Assembly (NCBI RefSeq): GCF_009602425.1
Contig: NW_022259170.1
Span: forward strand, 257,705-321,704
DNA length: 64,000 nt
DNA from: Actinia tenebrosa
Lineage: Eukaryota; Cnidaria; Anthozoa; Actiniaria; Actiniidae
Reading direction: 5' to 3'
Of the stretch, positions 47,353 to 58,707 are shown one piece after another. Both the position numbers and the translations under genes were made by a program. The notes under the pieces are model-generated. The model was not told where the DNA came from. It worked only from the letters and a program-made list of their open reading frames with translations, and did not search any database. Within the stretch, counting starts at the first letter, position 1; every line of letters starts with the position of its first letter.

Positions 47353-48744
47353 TCTCTCCCAAGCATTGGCATTCGGCATTCCGACGACATTAACGTACAT
47401 GTACACCTCCTCCCTGAAAAATTCTAAATACGCCCAGGGCAGCATATTAACATAACGAGGAGCACAGGTGCAGATTAGATGAAATAAAGTATGATTAACA
47501 CACCTTCTACAAGACGACTTTATAAACACTTTGTCGTTAATGTTTCTTTATTTCGTAGGTAGTCGTTATTTTACTAATACTCGAATTGAGGTGCAGCCAG
47601 GCCAATGTTGCTGGCAAGTGCTAACACTTCAAACAATATTTACAAACCATTGGCGTAGCAAGATTCGTGAGATAAATTTTCTTGGCACCATGTTAATTCT
47701 AAAGAAAGGAAACCATATTTAACAGTCATCCTTGCTTTAGGTTAATTTTTAATTTTGTATAGTACCTCAGTTCGCTCGTTACTCCAACATTTAATAAGAT
47801 AACTCCCAAATTTTCCATTTTTCGTGTGAAAAATAATTTCCTAGTCTATGATAAAATGGAAAAAGAATTTTAGACTATGGTGTTCGCCCGCTTCCCTAAG
47901 CCAATGTTACAAACCCTCTTATTTCTCAATGTTTAATTTTTATCGTCATTTCAGTAATCCCCGGTAGAACCAAATCAGTAATTAAAATAATACCTTCTTT
48001 TGGGTTCTATTTCTGAAATCGAAATATCGAGGTTTATTGAAATTACTTTGGCTCTCAGTCGTGTTATAACAAAACTGGCATTGAAGTAAAACATTATGGT
48101 TCTCTAACACCCATGCACTTTTAGCTTATATAAAATAATTATCTTAAAAATTCATTTAACAAATATTATATGTCTGGCTTCTTAAATGTGACGCCATATT
48201 TTTGCGCACAAATTTCACGGGTTTCATCGATTACTGAAATCCGTTTATTGGTAAAAGAAAGATGAAAAACAAGAACAAAACAAATAAACTTTGAAATAAT
48301 TTTGGGTCTGCCACAAGTGAAGAGCAAAGTCTTCCACTACAACAAATATTTGTTTGTGTTGTCTTTAAAACGCTTTTTTTTGTGGACGCATTTTTAAGAG
48401 GGAACCCTGTGGTAAAAAAACAACGAACGGGACACAACGCAACTTTCTAAAATTCGTTAAAAGCCTTAAACAAAACCTTATTTCATCGTGATAACTGCTC
48501 ACGCTCACGAAAGCATATTTAATCTTAATATATTAGAGGTCATGGTACCCTTTCACTCAGGTTTTACTGAACATGCTTCTTCAGCCACCCCTACCCCTAG
48601 AGGGGGGGTTTGATTATATCGTTTGTTGGGAACTAATTTGTTTAATAATAGCACTGTTTAACGACATCAAAATTAAATAACAATGTACAAAATAACTATT
48701 TAACTATATGTCAGTTCTAGGTAAAAGTAGCTAAGATTGTTCCT

Positions 48745-48865
48745 TGCTAGCAGAGTCTCTCTTCTCTTTCTCTCCCTTCTTTCAGGCGGGGAGGAAGTCC
48801 TACATCGGCAGAGTCTATCAACCAAAACAAAGGGAAAATAGGCTCTGCTAGCAGGGAACTAAGAT
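48745..48865. mobile_element. MITE with CTGCTAGCAGAG-type ends
   Basis: gttccttgctagcagagtct at the left and aggctctgctagcagggaac at the right are inverted copies. The inside holds a C/T-rich segment and gcagagtctatcaaccaaaa. About 120 bases, no coding content. Confidence 0.75.
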
Positions 48866-49059
48866 TGTTTCTTATTTCCCTTTCTGTCTTTAAAAAAATT
48901 CTATTGTTGCTAAAAACGTACTACGAATTAAATATTTCATCGCATTTCTTTGATGCCTTTCATCTAAGTAACTAATTTAAAACGTTACTCTTTTTTGAAA
49001 AGCTGAGAATTATTTTTCATTAGTGACTAAGATTGTTTAAACTACTAAAAGCACGGTCG

Positions 49060-49190
49060 AAACTCTCTCTCAGTACGGACACCTCCATAATACGGACAAC
49101 CTTCTTATATACGGGCACTTAATCCAGAATGCACTTATTCACTAATTAAGTAAGGCTACCTTTCAAATAGGGACACTAGGCTCCCTCCCT
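49060..49190. mobile_element. Transposon-end remnant ('tacggacac')
   Basis: ctctcagtacggacacctcc, ataatacggacaacctt, tatacgggcact and aatagggacact are the repeated motifs found at ends of mariner/Tigger-like short elements. Only one side is recognisable. Confidence 0.4.
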
Positions 49191-49392
49191 TCCTTACTAA
49201 AGAGGATTGATCGTACTTGAAGAATGACCTCCATTTTCTTCGTAACCAACTTGAACTCAACTTGAACTCGTAGGCATGTCCTATTTTTTTCTTAAACCAT
49301 TCGTTGCGCACTATTTACCCAAATGAGGCGATTTTCTTGGTGAGCTGTACTTGAAGTACTGCACTTGAACAGCTGATAAAATCATTTATATT

Positions 49393-52300
49393 TTAGTAGC
49401 AGCCATCTTGCCAACTCTGGTCGTTACCAGTACTGTAGTATGAATTAGAAGCTCGCGGTGTTGGGATTCGTCTGAAATAAAAGAGAAAATGATTTAATAA
49501 AGAGTTGCATCCCTACGTAAGATGGAGTCACTATGGAATGAGATGTAGAGGGATTTCGACCTATCATAGCACAGCCCAATTGTTTTTACCAATTATAGTA
49601 CACTAATAGCGGATACGTCTTTGGCAAAAAGTTTGACATACAATTGCCCTATAACAATATGACGTCACAGCATATTTACAGTGGGGGACAGAATCGATTA
49701 AACAAAGGAAATTTCGACTAAATCTTCCTTCTCTACGAAATTTTGGTTTTAAATTGTCTAGTTTCCATATATGTTGTGTCAATGTTTATCCTTCGATATA
49801 AATGATATTATGTTGTCCTTCCTTCCTTCTACGTTTTGTAAATTCAATTTTATCGTGTCGTTTTGTTGTGTCGTTGTCATCCTTTCCCCATTTAGCAACC
49901 ATAATTCTTAGCGNTAAAACAATAGTCTGTTTTGATGTGACGTCATAGTGTTATAGGGCAATTCTTTGCGCGTAGAGTTTTAGTTTAGATAAATAATGAA
50001 CAAAGCATATTAAGTCTGAGGACAAATACCTTGGGGTTACTAGTTTACTTTGTCGAGGTACAACAGGAGCCTCGGATTTCATTGCCAGTCTTCCAGCAGG
50101 CGAAGAAGAACGAACTCTCGCTTTAGCACCTGGCGGAATTAGATTTTCTGAATAAGATGAGGGGTACTGTAGACTGCTTGTTGGTACTTGTGGTAAACTG
50201 CGACGTTTGATCTCTGCATCAGTGGAAACGCGTAATCGAGATGCCTTTGATCCCTTTGATGGCGCTAAAGAGATAGATAGGAAGAATCGTTGCATAAGGT
50301 TGAGGGAAAACGTAACGTACCACAGTGACCTTTCTAACGGCATCGCTGAATACAAAAGGCCAAATATTTGTGTACAAAATTTTGTTTGTATTATGCTAAG
50401 TTCTTACTTATCTCTTAAAATTCAACAAAGTTTTCTAGTATAATTCTTGAGGTACATATAACTATAACGAATTTTTAGTTTTGTTACGCAAGCAACATAT
50501 CTCTACATAAATGAAATATACCAATTATAGATATATAAATGCAGAGGGAAGACTAAAATGAGCCAATCATTTTTTTTTTGCACATACTTGGGATTCCTCC
50601 TTGTTGAAGGGTGGGTATTCCACGTGGTCTGACTTGATTGTCTGATGCTCCTCGGCGGCGAACTACACGAGAAAACGGAAATATACACCATTATTAATAA
50701 GCAGAATATTTTCTGCCTACAATAACCACGTTTAGGTAGAAATTTAGATTCTTTTTCAAACCTGCAGTTACGACAAGGCTGTCATCTGTCGATGGCTTAG
50801 GAGAGGCGGGTGAACGTCTTCGTACAACAGCAGCTGAAAAAGTGAACAATGACAGCAGTATAAGATAGATACACAATCTGAAATGGCATTTTAACACCAC
50901 ACTATTCGTTTCGCCTCAATCTCTGTAAATATGGGCTTCATTTCCGGCATGGACCCCATCCTCATTTGGGCTGATATCGCTAACTACTAAGTTTGTTTTT
51001 TTCGATCCTTTTTATTACTTAGTTTTTCGGTTTTTTTCCTCAACCTCTCCTAACTAATTCCTACTAATTACAGCTGTGGTGTGGGATGGGGCATACATGG
51101 AATATAGCGGCATTTTCTTCACATGGTTTCAGTTTGATCCTTTGAGCTGCGCCAATGTTATATTTACGGTAATCTAATATAAGATACCGTTTATCCTTTT
51201 AGCAACAATGGCCATGAAGGGACACATGTAATAAACACCCACACACCTTGATTGTCAACTTCAACATCAGCATCATCTCGATATATACTCTGTGGTGCTG
51301 CACGTCTCCTTGGACGGACTGGACCAGAATTATCACTATCATCATCTCCTTGCCATACCATCTGTGGTGATCCTGAGAGAGAGAGAAAACCCCACACACG
51401 AATAAGTAATAAACCATCACCATCTTCATCAACATCACTCACGCAATCCTTGTAAAATACATCATCATCCTCATCCGCCTCATCATCATCATCATCACCA
51501 GCAGCAGCAGCACTGGCAGCATCATTATCATTATTCTCACCATCATCATAAAACATCCATTACAAATACATCATTATCATCATCTACATAATCATCATCA
51601 TCATCAATTATTTTCAATTCAAAGACATCATCATCCTCATCATTTACACCATCATTTGTGTTCTGATATATGGGAAGGTACAATTTCTTTATACTTTAGA
51701 GCATTATCACTCCCTTAGGAGTCATAATACATGTACTTGTTTGAGTCACATTTACATTTATTACCAGTAAACAATGGGATACTTTTCAAGAAAGAGAAAA
51801 GTGGTCTCAAATACAGAGCTTAAAATAACAACTGGGCATCAGACAATGTCTGGCCAGAGTTGGAACGTGTCCGGTCATTTCCTTGCCAGTCACTATGACC
51901 AGCAACGATGCTGAGAGCCAGAAATGAGGTATTACCTAGCTAAAACTAATTTGCTAAAGATGTCCAGCCACTATTTTAAGCCCTGAAAAAGGGAAATATT
52001 TATTTATACAATATTTATACCTGTGCTTATTCTACTGGGAGGTAATGATTGTCTGGCTGCTCCTCTTCTTCTAACTGGGGCTATATGTTTATTGAAGAAA
52101 AGCAAAATGTCCTGTAAATTTTCAGTGATTGTAGGATATCACTGCCACCAGACATGACTTGATAAAGCTAGAGTGAGTGATAACCCTGGATTTTATATTG
52201 TAGCTATTGGTTGCCATGGTTATCATGCTTGATGCTAATAAAGATGTGAACAACTGGACCTAAGAAACTTTATTTTCCAACTTTTGCACTTTTTACCTTC

Positions 52301-55300
52301 ATTGCTTTCTTCATCATCATCGCTGGGAAGATTAGCTGCATAGTTTTGCTGTGGTGACTGTCCTCTTGGCCTCACCATGGTAACTACAGGAATATCATCA
52401 TCAGGCATTTCTATTAAAAAACAGATTTAAAATGTTTTAGTATTTTCTCTTTAACAGTAAAGAAGCTGTATTATAAGAAGTTAAGCTTTCAAAATTTTCC
52501 TTGCACCTTCAATACAATGATATTGTATGTTGAGTTCCAAAAAAAATAAAACTTTGGTTGCTAGAATCGTAATAATCTAATAAAATAATTTATTACTTTA
52601 GCACTTTTTAATATGAGAATGATCAAAAGCATAGAGAGTAAGGGAAACTTTTCTTTTTTGTAACTCTACATGACCAGCATTGTTGCAGAAAAATGAGCAA
52701 TATTGCCCTACACTCTGCAGCAACTGGACTTTACGTCGCTACCATGATGTTGAAATTGTAATAAAATTTGGCTTTGATATGAAGTAAGTGTGCTGGACCA
52801 ATTTATACAGTGACTGATAGAACATTTTTTCATATGAGTGTGAAAAGCTCATGGCACAAACACGGAATTTACTCTACATCCAATTAAATGCCCGAAACAT
52901 GGCATGAACATAGCAGAGGAAAAGTTACAGCACTGTCAGAGCAATCACATTTCACGAGAAAAGAACCAGCCAATTAAGATTCTAGAAAACATCAGGGTCA
53001 CAGTATGGCACGTTTATGGCACCAACTTTTCACAGTCATGTGACTTATCAAACATCTAGGTTAGTTCCTTTGTGTTTCACTAAAATTTTCAAAATTAAAG
53101 TGAATTTGGCCAAGAAAATCCAACTTAAAGTTTATGCAAATGAACACAGTTTTGTAACAGATTTTCCTCATGAATTATTAATGAGTTTGATAAGTACTTA
53201 TACTTACTTGCAATGCTTTGAGCGGTTGGATTAATAGGTCTTGGTCCTGCTCCTCTTCTTCTTACAACTGGAGCTATTTAACAAAATAGGGGAATACAAA
53301 TTAAAACATAATTCCTATAAATTGATCATTTATCAATAGACCTTTTTAACCCTTTCACTACTAGAGGCTAAAAGTGTCCAACACAGGTTCTTCCTGGAAC
53401 ATAATTAGGGTGTTTTTTATTTCTCAATATCAAAATGAAAAATATATGTCCTAGGGTACAGATAATTGAAAAACAAAAATGAATTTCTGCTGGCAGCTTT
53501 TGGCCACTGTAGGAAAAATGTAGCATTTCTGGTTGGCCGCGTAGTAGTGAAAGGGTTAATGATAAAGTGGCCATCTTGAATTCTATTGTAACCACGTACA
53601 AAATATTTNGTGGTCAAACAAGAATGTATGTATGGTAATTACCGCTTTCAATATCAATATCATCATCTTCTTCATCATCATAATTTTGTGTACTTGAAGA
53701 TCCTCTTGGTCTTACAACACCAGAATCTTGTTCATCTTGATATCCTAAAATATATATATAAAGAAAAAGTTGAAATGATTATTACACCCATTTTCATTTG
53801 GATGGATGTGATGATGCCAACAATAAAGAAACACTCTGGGTGGAGACTCGTCAACAAAACGTCTAATAAGAACATGATCCGATCATCCAATCACGATGCA
53901 GATAATCCGACGAGCGGTATATAAGAGACACACCATCCAGTCTACACCATCCCCTGATGAAGTCTAGCAGTTTGCAGTCAAAATGCTGCAGTCCTCTACA
54001 AATGACCCTCAATCATGAGACAAATGAATAAGTATCATTTATTTACCCATTTTCATATTTGCATAACTAGCACCTCCCCAGAAGTCTAGGGTTTTGGCTT
54101 CCATCAGTCAAAAATGCTAATTCAGATCACTGGAAATTTGACAAACAGGAGCCAAAGACCTAGACATCTTCAATTATAGTCAGTTGACTGGGTCATTTAA
54201 TTATGACAAAGGATGTGACTCCTAAAACTCCTATGAACCACAGATCAGATATTGTTCATTGTTATTGATAGGAACAATATAGATGGGAAAGTCCAGAACT
54301 CCCAGGTTGACTGATAAAAAAAGTGAGTGTAACAGTTAATACTCCTTGAATGAGGGGATATTACAATACTTACGCATTGATTGTCTCCCAGGCGTTGTAG
54401 GTTTTGCTCCCCTTCTCCTTACTACAGGAGCTGAAAGTAAATTTTAAAAATGAATTTAAAAAGATATTGAAAAAAATTACATATGTAATAAATGAACAAA
54501 CAAACAAACAAAAAAATAAACAAACAAAAACAACAACAAATGAATGAACAAACAAATGAGTAAAGGAACGAACAAATAAAGAAAGGAACGAATGAATGAG
54601 AGAATGAAGAAAGGAATGAACGATCGATGGAATGAATGAACAATGGTTGGATGGAATGAACGAATGATGGTTGGATGAATGAACAAAACCAAGAACCAAA
54701 CACAGGTAAGAAAGATGAATATACCTTCATCAACTTCTTCATCATCATCCAAGTCATCATCTCCTAATGAAATATTTTCCCATGCTTTATACAACTTTGC
54801 TGTTGGTCATTAGAAACAAAAAAAGTTTAAATATGTTAAATAAATATTAAACATATTAAATAAAGACAATAGCACTTGGGTGTGATAACAAAGGGTGAAT
54901 GTCAACCTCATATTACATAAAACATTGAAAATCATAATTAGGTCCACAGTAATTATTGGCCATGCTGTTGTGGGTTTAAATTGATCTCCTATCATAGGCA
55001 AAGTTTAAATAAAACAAAAATAAACAGAAGATTCTTACTTTGAGGTGGTTTAGAAGGAGTCACTCCCATTGGTGCACCTCTTCTTCTTATAGGATCTGGT
55101 AAAAAAATTTTTTTAATAATCATTATTGTATACTGTATTAATCATTCTTTCGTATAATATCATTTTAACTCTTGATTGAAAACTTTCCTGTTTCCAATTG
55201 TCTATTTGCATGACATTTTAGCATCACTATAGAAAATTCTTTGTGAATGTTGTTTCTTATCTTAATTTTTATTATCTTTTGAGAATAGCAAGACAATATT

Positions 55301-58242
55301 ATTTAACTGAACAAAAGAAATTGCACAAAGGACTCTGGTAGTGGAAGCATATGATGCNAAAATGCAGATGGCCTACATGTATTCCAAAACTTTATTCCAT
55401 TTCAATGGCAGTTTTTCGAATTACTTTTAAATGAAGTGAAAAATAATTCCCTGTCAAGTAAGTATAAGCTGACTTCAAGATATGATATGGGAAAAAAATA
55501 GAAAGATAAAATATGAAAAGATATGGGAGACAAGAGTNCAACCACTTACAAGTGCCACTGCCACTAATATTCAAGGGTTGTAAGTCAATCTCTTCCTCAA
55601 AATCTTTATTAATAGTACTTTCATCCACATTATATGTTCTGTTCATATCTAATGATTTTCTGTCCCTTGTTTGATGCTCTTGATGATCATGTCGAGAGAT
55701 GGACTCTAAGAACAACCATAAATGAACAAAATTAATTGAAGCCATATTGCATTATAATCTTAACTAGTCGTTTCGAAATTGAAGAGGAGAGGGGGGAGTG
55801 GGGAAGCAAAATAGCATGATCAACCAATAATAATAATAATAACAACTTTATTAGACAGGGTAACACCGTTACCATAAATGATAATTTTCAGGTGGCCCTC
55901 GATAAAATATATACAAAATAGAATAATAATAATAAATAATAGTAAAATATATATACATATCAAATCCCCTCCCCGCCAAACCATCAATGCCCCCTCCAAC
56001 CCCCCATCCACCCCCTACCCTCCCCCACGCGACGACCCTCCCGCAACCAGGTGTATATGAGACTATATAATAAGCAAAAAATAGATCATCCTAAATATGT
56101 AAATTGAAAGTTCTAAAAACAAAATCAAAAATATGAGAGTGTATATTTGTAAGAGAGCCGCCACACGAAAACAGAGCATCAGGAATTCAGCCGGACAGGG
56201 ACAGATCAAAGGTCAAAAGAACAACATAGAACTTTTTCTTCTGTCCCTCAACCAATTTCCCCCCCCCACCAAACCACCAATGCCCGCCCCTCCACGTGAT
56301 GGCTCTCTCGCAGTCAGGTGCAGGTAAAATAAAAAGGTATAATGTTTCATACCCTCCAAGAACGAAGTTGCTTATTAGAATGTTATTATGAAAGCATTAT
56401 AATATTATTAGGAAAGCAGGGGTACAAAGCATTGAGAGTGCTCGCCTCTCACCAAAGCGACCCAGGTTTGATTCCTGGACTCAGTTTTCTACATATGAGT
56501 AGAGTTGAATGTTGACTCTCTCCTGGATTCAAGAGTTTTCTCTAGCTCCTCTGGTTTACCTCCCGCTGCAAAAACCAAATCATTTTATTTTCTTATTTTT
56601 ATTGTATTAATACAATAAAAATACAATTTAACACTAATTTAACATTATTTCCACTAAGTACTGTAACAGCACAAAAAAAAAAAAAAAAATCAAAGAGTAA
56701 TAATTACAGAGCTACGCATACTTCTATACACAGGCTTTTTGCTGTCAAACGAGCTTTTATGCATCTTATTTGGTAAAACCATGCAGCTTCACATTGAAAT
56801 GTGTCAGCTTAACATACCGAAGCCCATGTACGTGTATAGAAGTATGTCAATACATTAATACATTATAATGTGGTCATACTTTTGCATGTNGAGCTGTAAA
56901 ATAAATGACAATTCCAATGCAGTACTGCTGAGTGATGAGAATAAATACCTTCTTGAGCTGCTATAGATTCCAGTTTAGCCATAAGAGAGCCTCTTACTCT
57001 GTTTAAATCAGTCTGGTGATCTATGCTACCTTTAAGGTATTTATAAGGACTGACTGATTTCTGTGCAGGAGTCGGAGGGTGGACAGGTGACATATACAGC
57101 CTGGGGGAAAAGACATCAATCTAATATTTCAAAAATTTGGAGGTTGCTGTAAGCAGTAGTCCATTTTGTTTGAATGAAGTTACTTTTCCTTGTATGTTCT
57201 TTAAAGAAATATTATTCTATGCAAACTAATTAAGCAAGAAGTTAAGTTTTTTGGGGTTATAATTTTAGCTTAAAAATTCAAAATTCAATTCAAGGAACAT
57301 TTATTTTTATGATTTTGATCCATCGAAAATAATAATAATGAAAAACACCGGTCATCAATATTCAAAAAAATGGAATAATGCAAGTTTACAAAGTCATTCA
57401 ACAACACATAAATGACTGCTTTTATAAACCTTAAAGTTAAATGCTATTTGCAGTGTCAATCAGCAACACAAATATGACTGTCCTAAGAGGTTATGGCCTG
57501 AATAAACAAAGTAAGCATTGTTTAAAAATCTCTGCATTTCCATAGTACCCAACAAGCCCTACTATACGTCTAGAAGTTTCTAACTAACACGTTATACCCG
57601 AGAAGTTTTTAGCTTTGGAGTATTTCAATGAAAACTGGCATTAATAAAGCCAAATATGTGTTCATAAGTTTCTTTTAATCTCCAATTTTGAATCATTTCT
57701 GAGGGTATAAAGAAGTCCAACGTAAACTCGCACTACAATCAAATTGCTGAAACAACTAATTTTTAACGAAATAAATTAACTATGATCGAAGGACGTTCTT
57801 TGTAAACAATGTTTTTACATTCATATGCACATAAGCTCAAATCCCTAGAACAAGAAATGGTTCTTAAGTAAACTAACCAGTTAATGTCAAAACATAGAGA
57901 ATATCGACTTTATTATTAGAAATATCAACAAACATTTGAGAAAATTATGACAATATTAATATAGTTTTATCAGTCTCACCAGCTATCTTCTTCTTCAGAG
58001 TCGACATCACTTAAATTCATCAGTGGTACATCATCTAAGTGTAGTTTGACAGCCACTCTGGACGTTACAGGGTTCGCATTCATTCTCTCACTAGTATACG
58101 ATCTAGTTCCTGTATTAGCTGCTGATTCACGGCCCAGTCGAGGACTATCGTGTGTTTTTAGACCGGCATTTTTCTCTTCCAGCTTTTGAACCATCTCCCG
58201 GAGTCGCTTGATGTCCGCATCAGCGGATATACGTAAGTCCAT
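49393..58242 (-). CDS. SLAIN: SLAIN motif protein, microtubule plus-end factor
   Basis: Fifteen minus-strand exons: 57980-58242, 56949-57100, 55550-55705, 55039-55095, 54725-54799, 54374-54430, 53643-53744, 53208-53273, 52297-52410, 52021-52080, 51247-51372, 50762-50833, 50588-50662, 50030-50264, 49393-49471; 1689 nt, 562 aa (human SLAIN2 581). The N-terminal coiled coil (DADIKRLREMVQKLEEKN), the conserved DSWLYMSPVH...TPAQKSVSP block, RRSLP and the C-terminal end SWQDGCY (vertebrate SWKDGCY) identify the family. The start at 58242 is chosen to match it; an ATG 36 bases upstream is in frame. Family members bind EB1 and ch-TOG at growing microtubule ends. GGIPTPSK and RRIPTPRAS are EB1-binding-like motifs. 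Twelve exons in a row are phase 1 at both ends and alternate basic (APVVRRRGA) and acidic modules. Confidence 0.92.
49641..49963. mobile_element. MITE with TTGCCCTATAACA ends in last SLAIN intron
   Basis: aattgccctataacaatatg and acgtcaca at the left are matched inverted by tgtgacgtcatagtgttata and gggcaatt at the right. About 320 bases with no coding content. Confidence 0.8.
51430..51660. repeat. (ATC)n-rich microsatellite beside SLAIN exon 11
   Basis: Irregular catcatcatc runs with scattered changes extend over about 230 bases directly upstream (minus sense) of the acidic exon 51247-51372. On the minus strand they would read as Asp/Glu runs, like the real acidic exons, but no splice site supports use as coding sequence. 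Confidence 0.75.
51830..51990 (-). repeat. Dispersed repeat, second copy of the 40.6 kb family
   Basis: agggcttaaaatagtggctg, gacatctttagcaaattag and ttttagctaggtaat on the minus strand match the 40.58-40.81 kb repeat next to OFD1 exon 14. Followed by gactggcaagg, ccggacacgttcc and an end ttattttaagctctg. Confidence 0.6.
52840..53050. repeat. Dispersed repeat, copy of the 27.8 kb family
   Basis: Shares cacg(g)aatttactct, gcccgaaacatggcatgaac and cacttttcacagtcat in order with 27831-28015. Lies in a SLAIN intron. Confidence 0.6.
53345..53565. mobile_element. MITE with AACCCTTTCACTACTA ends
   Basis: ttaaccctttcactactaga at the left and gtagtagtgaaagggttaat at the right are inverted copies. 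About 215 bases in a SLAIN intron; the inside contains no exon. Confidence 0.8.
53770..54030 (+). mobile_element. Possible Penelope-like element remnant
   Basis: gtatataagagacacaccat, then cccctgatgaagtctagcag, tttgcagtcaaaatgctgca resembles the terminal region of Penelope-like retroelements, where CTGATGA ... GAAA is the core of a hammerhead ribozyme. Here the second core part reads CAAAA instead of GAAA, so the ribozyme would not be intact. No reverse transcriptase sequence is present. Tentative. Confidence 0.35.
54495..54665 (+). repeat. Degenerate (GAAT)n/(AAAC)n microsatellite
   Basis: Runs such as aacaaacaaacaaacaaaaa and gaatgaatgagagaatgaag over about 170 bases in a SLAIN intron. Long minus-strand frames here (Phe/Ser/His-rich) come only from this repeat. 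Confidence 0.8.
55828..56010 (-). mobile_element. Possible 3' end of a LINE with (ATT)n tail
   Basis: On the minus strand the sequence reads gagggccacctgaaaattat ... taccctgtctaataaagttg and ends in a (TTA)n run at 55828-55843. This form (short conserved 3' end, trinucleotide tail) fits a truncated L2/CR1-like LINE, but no coding part is present to prove it. Confidence 0.4.
56395..56590 (+). mobile_element. tRNA-derived SINE, family 1
   Basis: gagtgctcgcctctcaccaa, agcgacccaggtttgattcc (B-box-like) and tatgagtagagttgaatg match the 8.1 kb SINE; the body ctggtttacctcccgctgca also aligns. The 5' A-box part is degraded. Lies in a SLAIN intron, antisense to the gene. Confidence 0.75.
56700..56890. 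mobile_element. MITE, family also at 44.1 kb, copy 2
   Basis: acttctatacacaggctttt, ggtaaaaccatgcagcttca, cattgaaatgtgtcagctta and taatgtggtcatacttttgc match the 44.14-44.33 kb copy in the same order. Confidence 0.75.
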
Positions 58243-58707
58243 GGTTGTAATCAGTGGACCACAAAGTCCATAAATCAAGTAAATATTGAGATTTTTTTAA
58301 GCAAAGATTGACCGGCCATGTTGGATGGAACTTCCCTTCGACAACCGAGCCCGTGAGGGGTAAGCGTCGGGACTGCTTTAGTCATGCGCATGTTGGGATA
58401 TTACTTTCTCTTTTGTTGGGCTTCCTTTGTTTCACTGTTTCATCATCGGTAATCATGCGGATGAACAAGAAACTTTCATATTTTCGATGCGATTTTTTAT
58501 TATTTTTTAGTTTTTACTTCTCCATAGATTGAGTCAAAGATAACCACAAAATTGTTTTTTTAAAAAGGTTATCTAGAATCAGAATCTTTCACTTTGTAAA
58601 CGTTTGGTCATTAGGTCACGTCAACTTATTTGATCACATGACTGTCATCCTCACGAAAACATTGATTTTAGATTTTAGGGTTTCAGCAGTAAGAGAAAGA
58701 TAAATAA
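58243..58707. promoter_or_regulatory. Shared head-to-head promoter, SLAIN / OCA2
   Basis: The start codons of SLAIN (minus) and OCA2 (plus) are 465 bases apart, so one short region must drive both. It contains gaacttcccttcgacaaccg near SLAIN and, near OCA2, ggtcacgtcaac and tgatcacatgactgtc. No TATA box is evident on either side. Confidence 0.6.
58634..58642 (+). promoter_or_regulatory. CLEAR/M-box-like E-box before OCA2
   Basis: TCACATGAC, about 65 bases before the OCA2 ATG, fits the E-box bound by MITF/TFE factors (TCACATGA). MITF/TFE proteins control lysosome and melanosome genes in vertebrates. A TCACGTCA sequence 18 bases upstream is a CRE/E-box-like neighbour. Function is inference. 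Confidence 0.4.

Larger units (their letters stand above)
46806..49392. other. Intergenic between OFD1 and SLAIN
   Basis: Contains the OFD1 promoter region, a MITE piece at about 47225-47352, a foldback MITE at 48745-48865 and a transposon-end remnant around 49060-49190. The remaining AT-rich sequence shows no gene. Confidence 0.6.

Noticed and set aside
51191-51556. Extended acidic frame joining the (ATC)n repeat to SLAIN exon 11
   Set aside because: A good acceptor (CTCTCAG) separates the repeat from the exon and the phase from exon 10 fits only that acceptor.
52208-52224. RFX X-box (GTTGCCATGGTTAT)
   Set aside because: Close to the consensus but inside a SLAIN intron far from any start and with one mismatch; chance cannot be excluded.
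54370-54794. Phe/Ser/His-rich minus-strand frames of about 110 codons
   Set aside because: Translated GAAT/AAAC microsatellite; the real exons on both sides are in other frames.
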